Source of the DNA: Flavobacteriales bacterium ALC-1
GTDB lineage: Bacteria > Bacteroidota > Bacteroidia > Flavobacteriales > Flavobacteriaceae
NCBI GenBank assembly: GCA_000171875.1
Contig: ABHI01000003.1
Location: 434,001-498,000 of the forward strand
Length of the DNA: 64,000 bases
Reading direction: 5' to 3'
Shown here piece after piece: positions 8,767-18,188 of this stretch. Position 1 is the first letter of the stretch, and every line of letters starts with the position of its first letter. The notes under the pieces are model-generated. The model worked only from the letters and a program-made list of their open reading frames with translations. It made no database searches and was not told where the DNA came from. The position numbers and the translations under genes are program-made.

Positions 8767-11304
8767 TTATGGCTGTGTGCTAAAATAACGTTGGTTTCTT
8801 TGACTTAATACATTAGCTTGTCCTTGTTGAGAAACGGATCTGTTCTTTTTATTTTTAAATAGACCTTTAATACTATTGTAGTCTATAAAATATTGCAATC
8901 GTAACGAAAAGATATGATTCATATCCTGATCAAATAAGTTCCCTAAACTTTCAAAGTAATCATCTCTTGAGTTATCTCCACTACTAAACAATTGGTTTCT
9001 GTATAAGGCTGTTAAGAAACTTCCTGGCCCAACTTGCCATGTATAGTTAAGATCGAGATTCCAGGTATTAAAGTTAACATTAGAATCTCCTAATCCCAAT
9101 TCTTCAAACGTTTCGGGTTGTTCTATTAAGCTTCCATCGTCTTGCAGAAAGAAAGGTCTGTCATCATAGGTTACTGTAGACCAAAAATTTCTAAAGGTTA
9201 AAGATATCGTATGAAACGGATTAAAGGTATAACTTCCCGAAAGGCTGTTTTCTACTGTTAAAATATCTCTTTCTCCAAATACAATTTCATCATCTAAATT
9301 GTTAGAATTGTTTGCAAATCCTCTACTACCTTTATTGTTTCTGTAAGACGTTCCAAGCCCTAATCTAAACTTATCGCTTAAACGCAATGAAGGATCAATG
9401 CCTATACCAAACCCAAAAAGGTCGCGCTCACCATCAAAAATCGCAAAGGTATTAGCGTCTACACTTACTGATAGTAATTTATTATTGTTAGTTTCAAATC
9501 CACCATTTATTGAACCAATGTTTTCAAACACAAAAAATCGTTTGTTGCCAAAATCTCTAGGTTCAAAATAATCGTATTGTTTACCAGGCTCAAAGTTTAT
9601 ATTGGCTCTAAACCACATTAACTTTTTAGTTTGTCCATTAACAAAAAGACCGAAGTTTGTACCTGTAAACGTACCAGGGTCAAATAGTCTTCTGTAGTTG
9701 ACATAAAAATTGGCAAAGAAATTATTTAGCTTTTCAGTAGGCTCAAAAATTCTATAATTAACATCAATCCCAAAGTCATTAAAGTTGTTTCTAAAGTTGA
9801 GCCCTAAGTCGTTGATGTCAAAATTTTCGTTAGAAAACCTATGATCAAAACTATACCTAAACTTTCCATGTGATTTGCCAATTCTAAAAAATGAGCTTAG
9901 ACCGGTTTCAATACCAGTGTCTAGGTTTCTGTTACTCATTTTTAAATCAGCTCTAATATTATAGGTGTTTCTTTTATTTGAGATGTTTCCTACCAAGGCT
10001 GTAACGTTGGCATCTCTAAAATGCCCTTCGCGCATCACGTTCGTATTGACCAAGCTCACAGAAGAGTTACCATTAAACTGTTGGTCGATAACAAAAATAT
10101 TATAGTTAGTAAAGGGCTCTAAAGTTTGGCGTCTGCTTTCTCCAGTCGTTGTATTTCTTACAGTGACATCTGTTTTTTCGGTAATCGCATTGAATATTCC
10201 AATACCCAAACCTTTTTTAGTACGACCAGATAATTTTATGGCATTTAAAACCTTGACTTCGCTAGGATATTCACCTACTAATTCTTCATCACTGGCAAGA
10301 CTAAGACTGCCAGAAGGTCCACCACCAACACGTCTAGAAAAGAACAAATTCCCTTTATTAAATAAATCGACACCTTCTTTAAAAAACTGACGTTGTTCAC
10401 CAAATGTTTGCTCAAATGGACCTAAGTTAAGTCGTACATTATCAAAAGCAGCTTGGCTAAAGTCTGGAATGAGTGTAGCATCTAAAGTAAAATTCTCTGT
10501 TACACCATATTTTACATCGAGACCAACCTTATATGTTGGACTATTAAAGTTATCTAATACAGTTGAAGCAAACGGATAAAAGATCAATCGTGTAGGAGGT
10601 TCAATATTTTCTATACCTTTTAATTCACCATGATACAAACCAATATTACCTTTTGTTCTGTCTAAAGGATTCCAAGTGTACTGTGTATTATCTACCTGAA
10701 AACGTCTATGAAACTGCATTCCCCACGTTTTAACATCCTTTGAAAAACGCAAAGCGCGATAAGGAATTTTCATTTCTACAATCCAGCCATCATCAACAAT
10801 TTTAACCGCACTATCCCAAACAGCACTCCACCCAAAATCCTCACCATTTCCTGGACTAGCAATAGCATCTGCTTGTGTACCAGAACTGAATACGAAAAAC
10901 TCTGTATCATTTTGAGCATCGTTGTTTGGATTAAGTACTAATATAAAGAAATCGGACTGCCCAAAATTATCACGACTCGTAAGCTGTCTTTGAATATCTT
11001 CTGGGTTATCATATAAATATGCTGATACATATATGGCATCATCATCATAAGCCATTTTAACAACCGTCTTTTGATGTGCTTTAGGTTTAATACCCATTTC
11101 TGGTCTAAACTGTGTGAAATCAGTAGCTATTTCTGCCGTTTCCCAAACCACGTCATCTAATACACCATCAATTTTTGGAGCCTTATCTGTACGTTTAATA
11201 TGTAATGATTTTTTGATTTCTGGATTAATATCAACATCATCTTGTGATAAGGCTATATTAAAAACACTAATAAAAACAAATAGTAGAATAGAACGATTGT
11301 TCAT
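8767..11304 (-). CDS. DUF5916 protein: CBM9-like domain plus outer-membrane beta-barrel
   Basis: The 845-residue protein has a signal peptide (about 1-20, ending FNIALSQ). It is followed by a carbohydrate-binding family 9-like domain (about 38-235: KIDGVLDDVVWETAE, then DDDAIYVSAYLYD). The long C-terminal part is rich in alternating aromatic and polar strands typical of an outer-membrane beta-barrel, and ends in the charged and Gln-rich tail RSVSQQGQANVLSQRNQRYF. The order fits DUF5916, a Bacteroidota family of unknown function. It probably sits in the outer membrane; whether it binds sugars is unknown. It is divergent from the gene at 11532 and has a TAGATTTG box upstream. Confidence 0.9.
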   Translation of the reverse strand: MNNRSILLFVFISVFNIALSQDDVDINPEIKKSLHIKRTDKAPKIDGVLDDVVWETAEIATDFTQFRPEMGIKPKAHQKTVVKMAYDDDAIYVSAYLYDNPEDIQRQLTSRDNFGQSDFFILVLNPNNDAQNDTEFFVFSSGTQADAIASPGNGEDFGWSAVWDSAVKIVDDGWIVEMKIPYRALRFSKDVKTWGMQFHRRFQVDNTQYTWNPLDRTKGNIGLYHGELKGIENIEPPTRLIFYPFASTVLDNFNSPTYKVGLDVKYGVTENFTLDATLIPDFSQAAFDNVRLNLGPFEQTFGEQRQFFKEGVDLFNKGNLFFSRRVGGGPSGSLSLASDEELVGEYPSEVKVLNAIKLSGRTKKGLGIGIFNAITEKTDVTVRNTTTGESRRQTLEPFTNYNIFVIDQQFNGNSSVSLVNTNVMREGHFRDANVTALVGNISNKRNTYNIRADLKMSNRNLDTGIETGLSSFFRIGKSHGKFRYSFDHRFSNENFDINDLGLNFRNNFNDFGIDVNYRIFEPTEKLNNFFANFYVNYRRLFDPGTFTGTNFGLFVNGQTKKLMWFRANINFEPGKQYDYFEPRDFGNKRFFVFENIGSINGGFETNNNKLLSVSVDANTFAIFDGERDLFGFGIGIDPSLRLSDKFRLGLGTSYRNNKGSRGFANNSNNLDDEIVFGERDILTVENSLSGSYTFNPFHTISLTFRNFWSTVTYDDRPFFLQDDGSLIEQPETFEELGLGDSNVNFNTWNLDLNYTWQVGPGSFLTALYRNQLFSSGDNSRDDYFESLGNLFDQDMNHIFSLRLQYFIDYNSIKGLFKNKKNRSVSQQGQANVLSQRNQRYFSTQP

Positions 11305-11383
11305 GCTTGCTTGATTGATTGATGATTAACTTAGTTATGTATTAAAGATGTAATTTTTATACAGTTGTTACACTTTAACCCCA

Positions 11384-11391
11384 CAAATCTA
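11384..11391 (-). promoter_or_regulatory. Candidate -7 box for the DUF5916 gene (TAGATTTG)
   Basis: The minus strand reads TAGATTTG, an exact TAnnTTTG match, about 80 bp before the start codon. A TTG lies 15 bp further upstream, slightly closer than the usual 17-23. Confidence 0.45.
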
Positions 11392-11531
11392 CATTCTCAT
11401 GCTATGCAACGCTCTTAATTAAACGTTAAAAAGAAAATAGAGATGTTAAGAAAGTGATTGCCTTACTGTCATTAAACTAAATTTTGGAATGCTTATTGTT
11501 CTTACTATTTTGTTAATACTTAAAATTATAA

Positions 11532-11798
11532 ATGAAAAAATACCAAATACTAATATTAAGCCTTCTGTTTGATGCTTTAGGCTATGTGTCTTTAATTTTT
11601 CCTCCATTCGATTTTTTATGGGCTCCATTATCTGCTTATTTAATGACTAAACTTTATAAAGGAAAAGAAGGAAAAATTGCAGCAGTAATATCTTTTATAG
11701 AAGAGGCAATGCCATTTTTAGATGTTGTACCAACATTCTCTTTAATGTGGCTATATACATATGTCTTTAAGAAAGAGAAAGAAATAATAGAAGCATAA
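11532..11798 (+). CDS. Small membrane protein of unknown function
   Basis: The 88-residue protein has an N-terminal hydrophobic stretch (ILILSLLFDALGYVSLIF, about 5-22), a second (FLWAPLSAYLMTKLY, about 28-42), the cytoplasmic-looking basic loop KGKEGK, and a third hydrophobic region (FLDVVPTFSLMWLYTYVF). The basic tail KKEKE follows. I recognise no named family, but it reads as a genuine small integral membrane protein with normal codon use and its own terminator. It is divergent from the DUF5916 gene. Confidence 0.8.
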   Translation: MKKYQILILSLLFDALGYVSLIFPPFDFLWAPLSAYLMTKLYKGKEGKIAAVISFIEEAMPFLDVVPTFSLMWLYTYVFKKEKEIIEA

Positions 11799-11800
11799 AA

Positions 11801-11826
11801 AAAAGCACTCATTGAGTGCTTTTTTA
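11801..11826. terminator. Bidirectional intrinsic terminator
   Basis: AAGCACTCA pairs perfectly with TGAGTGCTT, with A runs before it and T runs after. It lies between the convergent genes ending at 11798 and 11846. Confidence 0.85.
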
Positions 11827-11845
11827 TTTTTAATATGTGTTAACC

Positions 11846-12424
11846 TTAGTTGACATCAAAAGTAAATGTTGCTTCAATATCAGTTTCACCACCTGCATTA
11901 GCAACTGTACCATCATTTGGTTTTGTTGGCTCGTGCTTTAAAACTACTGTTATAGTGTTTCCTGTTGATGCAGTACCAGAATTTAAAGTAATGTCAACAC
12001 CGAGAGGGTTACCATCATCATCCATATCATTATATGTCTGCGTACTGCCAGAAGTACCAGTAAAGCTATAAAAAACTTGGTGCTCATCACCTTCTTCTAT
12101 AACTTCTAGAGTGATATTCTCAGCTGGGCTTTCGAGCTCATTTTCGAATTTAATAATTCCAGTATACTGGGTAGAAGCTGAAAGCGAAAAACCATCAGTT
12201 ATAGCAGGAGCATTTGGTCCATCACCATCAGCATCGCGAGAAACAAATACAATTGGTGTTCCACCACCTGCAGGTGTTAATGTAAGGGTCATTGTAGTAA
12301 TTACTTCCTCATCGTTTATTGGATCTGGGTTGTCATCATCACTTGAACATGATGTAATTAGACCCATAGTCATAAATAAGATTAGAAGTTTTTTTATTGA
12401 TAGAATTGTGTTTATTGATTTCAT
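11846..12424 (-). CDS. Small lipoprotein paired with a TonB receptor
   Basis: The 192-residue protein has a signal peptide ending in the lipobox LITSC (Cys26), followed directly by the acidic SSDDDNPDPINDEE that is typical of surface-exposed lipoproteins in Bacteroidota. The body is a beta-rich domain with FVSRDADGDGPNAP (a DxDGDG acidic loop that could bind calcium or another metal) and a C-terminal VANAGGETDIEATFTFDV. It follows the TonB receptor gene by 13 bp and is surely co-transcribed with it. From memory, similar lipoproteins often accompany such receptors in flavobacteria. A role as a surface substrate-capture partner is inferred from this context. Confidence 0.85.
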   Translation of the reverse strand: MKSINTILSIKKLLILFMTMGLITSCSSDDDNPDPINDEEVITTMTLTLTPAGGGTPIVFVSRDADGDGPNAPAITDGFSLSASTQYTGIIKFENELESPAENITLEVIEEGDEHQVFYSFTGTSGSTQTYNDMDDDGNPLGVDITLNSGTASTGNTITVVLKHEPTKPNDGTVANAGGETDIEATFTFDVN

Positions 12425-12437
12425 TTTTTTTATGTTT

Positions 12438-14837
12438 TTAATAATTAAATTGTAATTGTAACATTATATTTCTTCCTAAGTCATCAGCAAAATAACGTAG
12501 GCGATTTAGGTAAGCTCTGTAGTCAGTGTCTAATATGTTATTAACACTAAGCGCTATGTTTAAATTAGTTGTCTTTGAGGTTTCTAATGTTATTTCAGAA
12601 TACAAATGCAATAAATGATAAGCATTTGGTGGTGTACTAATATCTAACAATACATCCTGATTTCTACTAGGATCAAAGATTTCAAAGTTAAAATCTGGAA
12701 ATTCATTTTGTTCAAACGACCATTCAGATTCAAGACTAGCCTTAAATTTGTACCAATTAGTATTGGTATAGGTTATTTTGTTTGAAGTACTAAAAGGAGG
12801 CATGTCTATTAAAGGGATATCATCAGTTTTATCATACCCTTTTATAAACGATGTCTTATTATTTAAACTTAAACTATTTGAAAGCTGATAAGAAGCAGAA
12901 ATGTCAATACCAAAGATTTGAGCTCTAGCTTGAACAAACTCCCAAGCTACAAACTCACCTCTATTAGTAATTTCTGACTCTCCAGATGGTCTTAGATATA
13001 TAAAATTGTTTATAGAGTTAAAATATGCATCTACATAAATTCCAAAATTTGAATTATTGTAACTATATGTACTCGAAATACGATTAGATACTTCCTTGCT
13101 TATACGCAAATCACCAAATTCAAAACGAGCAGCCGCATGGTGTAAACCATCACTAAATAATTCTGATGGGTTAGGAGGTCGGCTAGACAAGCTATAATTT
13201 CCAAGTATGTAACTATTGTCATTAATAGCATACTTTAGTCCAGCAGATGCAGAAAAATTATGATAATCAAAAACAGGATTTGTTAATATTTGCGTACCAA
13301 AATCATCAATAACAATATCTGCAAAATCTTCATCATAACCACGCTCTTCCCAGCGTGTTGTTATGTAGAATTTTTTAGCATCGATGCTGTTAAAGTCATA
13401 ACGGAACCCAAAATCAGCAAGCCAATTGTCGTTTAAAACCCATTCTGATGTTGCATAAATACCAAAATCGTATTTATCATAATCAGGTATCAAACGTCTA
13501 ACTCCAGTATCTGGATTTGCAAAATTGTTCTGATATCTAGTCATAATTCCGACATTAATCTTACGATCTAGATTAGTGTCTAACTTCATGTCTGCAAGTA
13601 AAGTATGGGTTTGTAACTTTAAATCTACAGCTGCTATATTTCTACGTTCTCCTCTTCTTATATCAAATTCTAATCGACGATTATTTTGGTAATCGTACTG
13701 AATATCTACTTTACCAAAGTTTTTAAAACGCTTAAAATACTCTGCTTTAAAGAGATGATGTGTCACCTCTTGTCTAGGTGGATTAATATCATAAGTAAAG
13801 TCATTAATAATGAAGGGTTCTGGAGCATTAATAGCATTCGCTAAATCACCACCATTACCTGTATGAGCTGCTCTTAGAATACCTATTTTATTATTTATAT
13901 AGCTATAAAAAACTTCAAAGCCAGATTCAAAAATTTTCTTTCCGCCACGAAATGATATCGATTTAGAGCTTAAACCCGTATTTGATAATATATAGTCAGG
14001 AGATTCAAAATCACCATAGTGTTTTAAAGTTCCTTGTACATTAGCAAACCATCCGTTTTCAGTAAATTTATTTAAAGATGAGTTAACTGTAAACCCTCTT
14101 CCATTAGATTGCCCACTAAGCGTAGTCTTTCCGAATAAGGTGTCTTTTGTAAAGGTACGACCTGGCTTAATCACTATAACACCACCAATAGCATCACCTC
14201 CATAAGCAAGTGCGCCAGAACCCTTAATAACAGAAATTTGTGATGCGTTGTTTATATCAATATTAGGTGCATGTTCTATTCCCCATTCTTGGTCTTGAAG
14301 CCTTACATTATTGTTTAAAATAAGAAGTCTGCTACTGTGCATCCCATTAATTATAGGCTTAACTATTGAATTGCCCGTGTTAATAGAAGAGACTCCCGAA
14401 ACTTCTTTTAAGGCATCACCGAGATTTAAGGAGCTATACTTTTTAAGTGTATTAGACTTGAGAACAGTTTCTTGAGCCGTATTAGTTTCCTTTTTTTGTT
14501 TACCAGAAACCGAAACCTCATCGAGCTCTTCGACATGATGTTCAATCTGAATAGCTTTGTGCGTATCACCTTTAATTACATAACTTACTGTTTTCGTTTC
14601 ACAGCCTATATGTGATATCGTTAAAGTTAGCGTACCAGCGCATAGATTTTCAATTTTGAATTTACCGTTAAAATCAGATAAGATATATTTATCACGTTCT
14701 TTGATAAATATTGTAGCCGATTTTATTGGTGTACTATCATGAAAATCTGAAAGTTCTCCTAAAAACGTATAAGTACAATCTTGACTATAGCCTAAGCAAG
14801 AGATTGCTAATACTAAGCCAATTATAAGCTGTTTCAT
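12438..14837 (-). CDS. TonB-dependent outer-membrane receptor
   Basis: The 799-residue protein has a signal peptide ending near CLGYSQ (18-19). A carboxypeptidase-regulatory-like domain (about 20-105) contains the usual ATIFIKERDKYILSDFNGKFKIENL strand pattern. The plug follows (about 125-235: LGDALKEVSGVSSINTGNSIVKPIINGMHSSRLLILNNNVRLQDQEWG, then VIKGSGALAYGGDAIGGVIVI). A 22-strand barrel ends in MLQLQFNY with a C-terminal aromatic residue. The protein imports a ligand across the outer membrane using TonB energy. The small His-rich gene upstream and the acidic lipoprotein downstream point to a metal ligand such as Zn, Cu or Ni, which is inference only. Confidence 0.95.
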   Translation of the reverse strand: MKQLIIGLVLAISCLGYSQDCTYTFLGELSDFHDSTPIKSATIFIKERDKYILSDFNGKFKIENLCAGTLTLTISHIGCETKTVSYVIKGDTHKAIQIEHHVEELDEVSVSGKQKKETNTAQETVLKSNTLKKYSSLNLGDALKEVSGVSSINTGNSIVKPIINGMHSSRLLILNNNVRLQDQEWGIEHAPNIDINNASQISVIKGSGALAYGGDAIGGVIVIKPGRTFTKDTLFGKTTLSGQSNGRGFTVNSSLNKFTENGWFANVQGTLKHYGDFESPDYILSNTGLSSKSISFRGGKKIFESGFEVFYSYINNKIGILRAAHTGNGGDLANAINAPEPFIINDFTYDINPPRQEVTHHLFKAEYFKRFKNFGKVDIQYDYQNNRRLEFDIRRGERRNIAAVDLKLQTHTLLADMKLDTNLDRKINVGIMTRYQNNFANPDTGVRRLIPDYDKYDFGIYATSEWVLNDNWLADFGFRYDFNSIDAKKFYITTRWEERGYDEDFADIVIDDFGTQILTNPVFDYHNFSASAGLKYAINDNSYILGNYSLSSRPPNPSELFSDGLHHAAARFEFGDLRISKEVSNRISSTYSYNNSNFGIYVDAYFNSINNFIYLRPSGESEITNRGEFVAWEFVQARAQIFGIDISASYQLSNSLSLNNKTSFIKGYDKTDDIPLIDMPPFSTSNKITYTNTNWYKFKASLESEWSFEQNEFPDFNFEIFDPSRNQDVLLDISTPPNAYHLLHLYSEITLETSKTTNLNIALSVNNILDTDYRAYLNRLRYFADDLGRNIMLQLQFNY

Positions 14838-14873
14838 TAAATTTATTTGTTAATGTATATGTAATTTGAAATA

Positions 14874-15215
14874 CTACACTAACTGAGGGGGGCCTCTTAG
14901 AAACCTTGATAATTGCTGATAATTATTAAAAGAAATATAATAATCTATTATTTGCTTTACGTAAGGTGATTTTGTTTTTTGTTGAGACTTATTAATTACA
15001 AAAAACTGAGTTTTTGATAATTTAAATTTATAAAAATCACAGTCTAAATCTAATTCATGGAAGTGACTTGTTGAATCATTATCTGATTCACAAACTTCAT
15101 GTGTATGATGATTAAATGCATGGGTTAATTTTACAGCAGAAGGAAACAAGACAGCAAGCACAAGCACTAAGGCTAATGTCTTCACTATTGATGCTATTAC
15201 TGTTTTAAAATTCAA
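14874..15215 (-). CDS. Small exported His/Asp-rich protein upstream of the TonB receptor
   Basis: The 113-residue protein has a hydrophobic N-terminal segment (about 5-32, VKTLALVLVLAVLFPSAVKLTHA). A short metal-binding-like segment follows, AFNHHTHEVCESDNDSTSHFHELDLDCDF (about 33-61), with five His, two Cys and many acidic residues. The C-terminal half is ordinary and ends in LRGPPQLV. The start overlaps the end of the gene at 15212 by 4 bp, and the receptor gene follows after 36 bp, so the three form an operon. A periplasmic metal-buffer or sensor role is inferred from composition and position. No named family was recognised. Confidence 0.75.
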   Translation of the reverse strand: MNFKTVIASIVKTLALVLVLAVLFPSAVKLTHAFNHHTHEVCESDNDSTSHFHELDLDCDFYKFKLSKTQFFVINKSQQKTKSPYVKQIIDYYISFNNYQQLSRFLRGPPQLV

Positions 15216-15706
15216 TCTAAGAATCGTTTTAATCCAAATCGTTTCAACATTTTCTTTTCGAACTCCCAGAAAAATTTAAATTGACCAAAAAGCCATCCAA
15301 AAGTAACTAGTAGGATTTGATAGAAAATTAGCCCAATAATAATGAATAAAATCCAATAGAGAATAGGATTTAAGTTTTCTTTAGTGATTCCGAGTAGTTT
15401 TATTATTGGTCTTCCAATATAAAGCGATGAGGAACCCGTAACTGCAAATACCATAAATACACGAATCATTTCCCATTTATAATCTAGTATCCACTTTTTT
15501 TCAAGCTTTTTAAATATGAAGAGTGTGAATTTAAGTAATAAGAAAAAAATGACTATTGAAGTAATTACTACCATCGCTATTCCATAATCTTTCAATAGAG
15601 AATTTGCTATTTTAAATGCAGAATAGCCTAAAATTATAATACCAAAAAAGGGAAATAACAACTGCCAATTATGTTGTATTTCCCAATGTGTTTTAAATTT
15701 TCCCAT
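15212..15706 (-). CDS. Four-helix membrane protein of unknown function
   Basis: The 164-residue protein has four hydrophobic segments (about 14-34, 41-65, 85-108 and 118-142) and a basic C-terminal tail (KKMLKRFGLKRFLD). There is no signal peptide cleavage site and no motif I recognise. It is the first gene of a coupled set with the His-rich protein (ATGA overlap) and the TonB receptor, so it may be an inner-membrane partner in the same process; this is inference from context. Confidence 0.75.
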   Translation of the reverse strand: MGKFKTHWEIQHNWQLLFPFFGIIILGYSAFKIANSLLKDYGIAMVVITSIVIFFLLLKFTLFIFKKLEKKWILDYKWEMIRVFMVFAVTGSSSLYIGRPIIKLLGITKENLNPILYWILFIIIGLIFYQILLVTFGWLFGQFKFFWEFEKKMLKRFGLKRFLD

Positions 15707-15734
15707 AGCACTTTAAAAGTGCCACAAATTTACG

Positions 15735-16307
15735 CTAAATTCTAGGATAGAATGAACTTAATCGTTGTTTATATTTCAGCTGAAAATATAAAAAGTAGTT
15801 ATAAAGTTTATAATTGACTTCATAGCCATAATCCGTATGGGTATCATAATCTATACGTAGTTCATATAAATTGGGATCATATACCATAGGTTGCATAGCT
15901 CTTTGATTCCAAGCTTGTACTAATATTCTATTTCTCGACTCTAGCCATTGCTGAGAATGAAACCCTTGGGGGCGAGCTCTACCAATTAACCAGGCGTTAA
16001 AACCGGGTTCAATAATTATAATTTCATAATCAGTTTCGTCACTGCTTATAGAAACAGTATCACTTTTTACTAAGCCATTTTCATCGCCGTTATTAATAGT
16101 TTGGGGGTCATTGTAGGATTTACAACTCGCTATAAGTATAAGAATAATAACAAATGGAATACTCTTATTAATGTGCTTAAAATTGTTGCTTGTTAAGGGC
16201 ACATTGAACATCTTGATAGATTTATTTTTTAAAAAATTTAATAATGGATGTTTCATAACATTAAAGATATTAAAATTTTGTGAGTGTTTTAAGGTTTTTA
16301 CTTTCAT
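15735..16307 (-). CDS. DUF6146-like lipoprotein
   Basis: The C-terminal half (about 95-190, from DYEIIIIEPGFNAWLIGRARPQGF through SRNRILVQAWNQR to the end) resembles the DUF6146 family of Bacteroidota, whose role is unknown. The region FVIILILIASCKS contains a lipobox, so the mature protein is a lipoprotein starting at Cys62 in the longest reading. The start is uncertain: ATG codons at 16307, 16256 and 16210 all lead into the same signal sequence, and the last (MFNVPLTS) gives the most normal signal-peptide length. I kept the longest frame. It stands alone, between the operon start at 15706 and DUF937. Confidence 0.75.
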   Translation of the reverse strand: MKVKTLKHSQNFNIFNVMKHPLLNFLKNKSIKMFNVPLTSNNFKHINKSIPFVIILILIASCKSYNDPQTINNGDENGLVKSDTVSISSDETDYEIIIIEPGFNAWLIGRARPQGFHSQQWLESRNRILVQAWNQRAMQPMVYDPNLYELRIDYDTHTDYGYEVNYKLYNYFLYFQLKYKQRLSSFYPRI

Positions 16308-16429
16308 TTAACACTACAAATCAATACTTTATATAGCAAATTTCAAACCATAAATAGGTGAAGCACTGTTTTGGATGAGTAAACCCTATATTTTATAAAG
16401 TTTGTAAATTCGATACAAGCAGAAATAAA

Positions 16430-16459
16430 AAAGCAGCTCTAAATTTAGAACTGCTTTTA
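16430..16459 (-). terminator. Intrinsic terminator of the DUF937 gene
   Basis: On the minus strand AAAGCAG and CTGCTTT frame a TCTAAATTTAGA inner stem and are followed by six T. It lies 20 bp past the DUF937 stop codon. Confidence 0.8.
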
Positions 16460-16478
16460 TATAGTTTAAAAAGGAATT

Positions 16479-17126
16479 TTATTTTCCGAATAAGCCCCCT
16501 AAAAGACCACCTAGTCCGCCTTTTTTGCTTCCGCCACCTAGTACCATACCAGCAACATCATCGATAACGCTTCCGTCACCATCTGAGTCTAATACTTTTT
16601 CAAGGAAGGTTTGTTCTTTAGTTACTGGGCCAGAGTTACTAGCTCCCCCAAGTAAACCTCCTAAAAGACCACCTAAGTCACCTTGAGATTGAACATTGTT
16701 CTGCTTTGCTTTCTTACCTAAAACACCCATTAGTATTGGTGCAGCAACTTTTAATATGTTAGCAACAGAGCCAATATCTAAACCAGATTTTTCACCTATA
16801 ACTTTCTCTACACCTTGTTGTCTGTTACCTAAAACATGACCAAGAATTTTGGATCCATCTGTTTTTACATCTTCATCAACTCCACCTCCAAATAAACCAC
16901 TAAGGTTATCTAAGATGCTTCCATCATGCTTACCACTTAAAGCTCCCATTAAGCCTTGTGCTCCTTCTGGAGTAGAAGCATTACGCTCCATAGCTTTCAT
17001 AAGCACTGGTAATGCCATAGTTAATACACTGCTTGTTTTATTTTGATCTGTTCCTGTAGAACCAGAAACACCACTGATAATAGTTTTTCCTAAATCGCTG
17101 TTTAATAAGTCTAAAATTCCTGCCAT
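16479..17126 (-). CDS. DUF937 domain protein with EF-hand-like loop
   Basis: The 215-residue protein begins MAGILDLLNSDLGKTIISGVSG and continues with the DUF937/YidB-type pattern (TSSVLTMALPVLMKAMERNAS, GLMGALS, LLGHVLG, then VANILKVAAPILMGVLG). A DSDGDGSVIDD loop (about 179-189) has the acidic spacing of a dockerin or EF-hand calcium site. The tail is Gly-Leu rich (GGLGGLLGGLFGK). The role of the family is not established. It is monocistronic, with a terminator on each side, and no signal peptide is visible. Confidence 0.9.
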   Translation of the reverse strand: MAGILDLLNSDLGKTIISGVSGSTGTDQNKTSSVLTMALPVLMKAMERNASTPEGAQGLMGALSGKHDGSILDNLSGLFGGGVDEDVKTDGSKILGHVLGNRQQGVEKVIGEKSGLDIGSVANILKVAAPILMGVLGKKAKQNNVQSQGDLGGLLGGLLGGASNSGPVTKEQTFLEKVLDSDGDGSVIDDVAGMVLGGGSKKGGLGGLLGGLFGK

Positions 17127-17173
17127 TCTGTTTTATTGTAATTAAGATTAATAAATTAAGTTTTTCAAGGTAC

Positions 17174-17200
17174 AAAAAAAGTCCCAACAATGTTAGGACT
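17174..17200 (-). terminator. Intrinsic terminator of serA
   Basis: On the minus strand GTCCTAACA pairs with TGTTGGGAC (one mismatch) and is followed by seven T, 25 bp past the serA stop. Confidence 0.75.
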
Positions 17201-17224
17201 CATTTTATTTGCTTTGGTCACTTT

Positions 17225-18175
17225 TTAACCTAAAATATTTATAATCTGTTCTGCAAGTTCAGTACCAATTCTATCTTGTGCTTCATTAGTAGCTGCACCA
17301 GTGTGAGGTGTTAATGATAAAGCCGGATTCATTAATAACTGTACTTCTGGCTTAGGTTCTTTTTCATACACATCTAAAGCAGCTCTAGCAACCTTACCAC
17401 TTTCAATAGCCTTTACTAATGCTACTTCGTTAATAACTCCACCACGCGCAGCATTAGCTATAATAACACCATCTTTCATTTGGTTAAATTCCTTTTTGTC
17501 AATCACATACTCTTTTTGAGCAGGTACATGCAGCGTTAAGAAATCGGCTTGGTTTAATACCTCTTCTTTAGAAATGGTTTTTATTTCAAACGTTACCTTC
17601 TGTCCATCAAAGAAATCTAATTGCAAATCTGCTTTTTCCATAAATGGGTCAAAAGCAACTACTTTCATTCCTGCTCCTAAGCCTATTTTAGCTGTAGCTT
17701 GTCCAATACGTCCAAAACCTAATACACCAAGGGTTTTGCCTTTTAATTCTGTGCCTTTAGCATACGCTTTCTTTAATGCTTTAAACTTGGCATCTCCTTC
17801 TAAAGGCATGTCGCGATTAGAATTGTGTAAAAAACGTGCTAATCCGTAAAAATGGCCAAATACCAATTCGGCAACAGAATGTGAAGAAGCTGCAGGGGTA
17901 TTAATAACGCTTAAGCCTTTGCTACGTGCATAGTCCACATCGATATTATCCATACCAACACCACCACGACCTATAATTTTTAGGCTAGGGCAGTTGTCAA
18001 TTATATTTTTTCTTACTGTAGTCGCACTTCTTACTAATAACACCGTGATGTCGTTCTCGTTGATATAGTTTTCTAATTGTTCTTGTGCGACAGTAGTTGT
18101 AATTACTTCATGTCCAGCAGCTTCTAATGCGTTGATACCGCTCTGAGAAACTCCATCATTTGCTAATACTTTCAT
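17225..18175 (-). CDS. serA: D-3-phosphoglycerate dehydrogenase (2-hydroxyacid dehydrogenase family)
   Basis: SerA oxidises 3-phosphoglycerate to 3-phosphohydroxypyruvate with NAD, the first step of serine synthesis. The protein has the NAD-binding GFGRIG in LGVLGFGRIGQATAK, the catalytic Arg and Glu of the family (ANAARGGVINE, LDVYEKEP) and the His in LTPHTGAATNEAQ. At about 316 residues it is the short form without an ACT regulatory domain, so serine feedback by that route is not expected. I chose the ATG at 18175, which gives MKVLANDG. A longer frame from 18193 would begin inside an intergenic repeat. The gene follows serC. Confidence 0.93.
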   Translation of the reverse strand: MKVLANDGVSQSGINALEAAGHEVITTTVAQEQLENYINENDITVLLVRSATTVRKNIIDNCPSLKIIGRGGVGMDNIDVDYARSKGLSVINTPAASSHSVAELVFGHFYGLARFLHNSNRDMPLEGDAKFKALKKAYAKGTELKGKTLGVLGFGRIGQATAKIGLGAGMKVVAFDPFMEKADLQLDFFDGQKVTFEIKTISKEEVLNQADFLTLHVPAQKEYVIDKKEFNQMKDGVIIANAARGGVINEVALVKAIESGKVARAALDVYEKEPKPEVQLLMNPALSLTPHTGAATNEAQDRIGTELAEQIINILG

Positions 18176-18188
18176 TTTTATATTTTTT

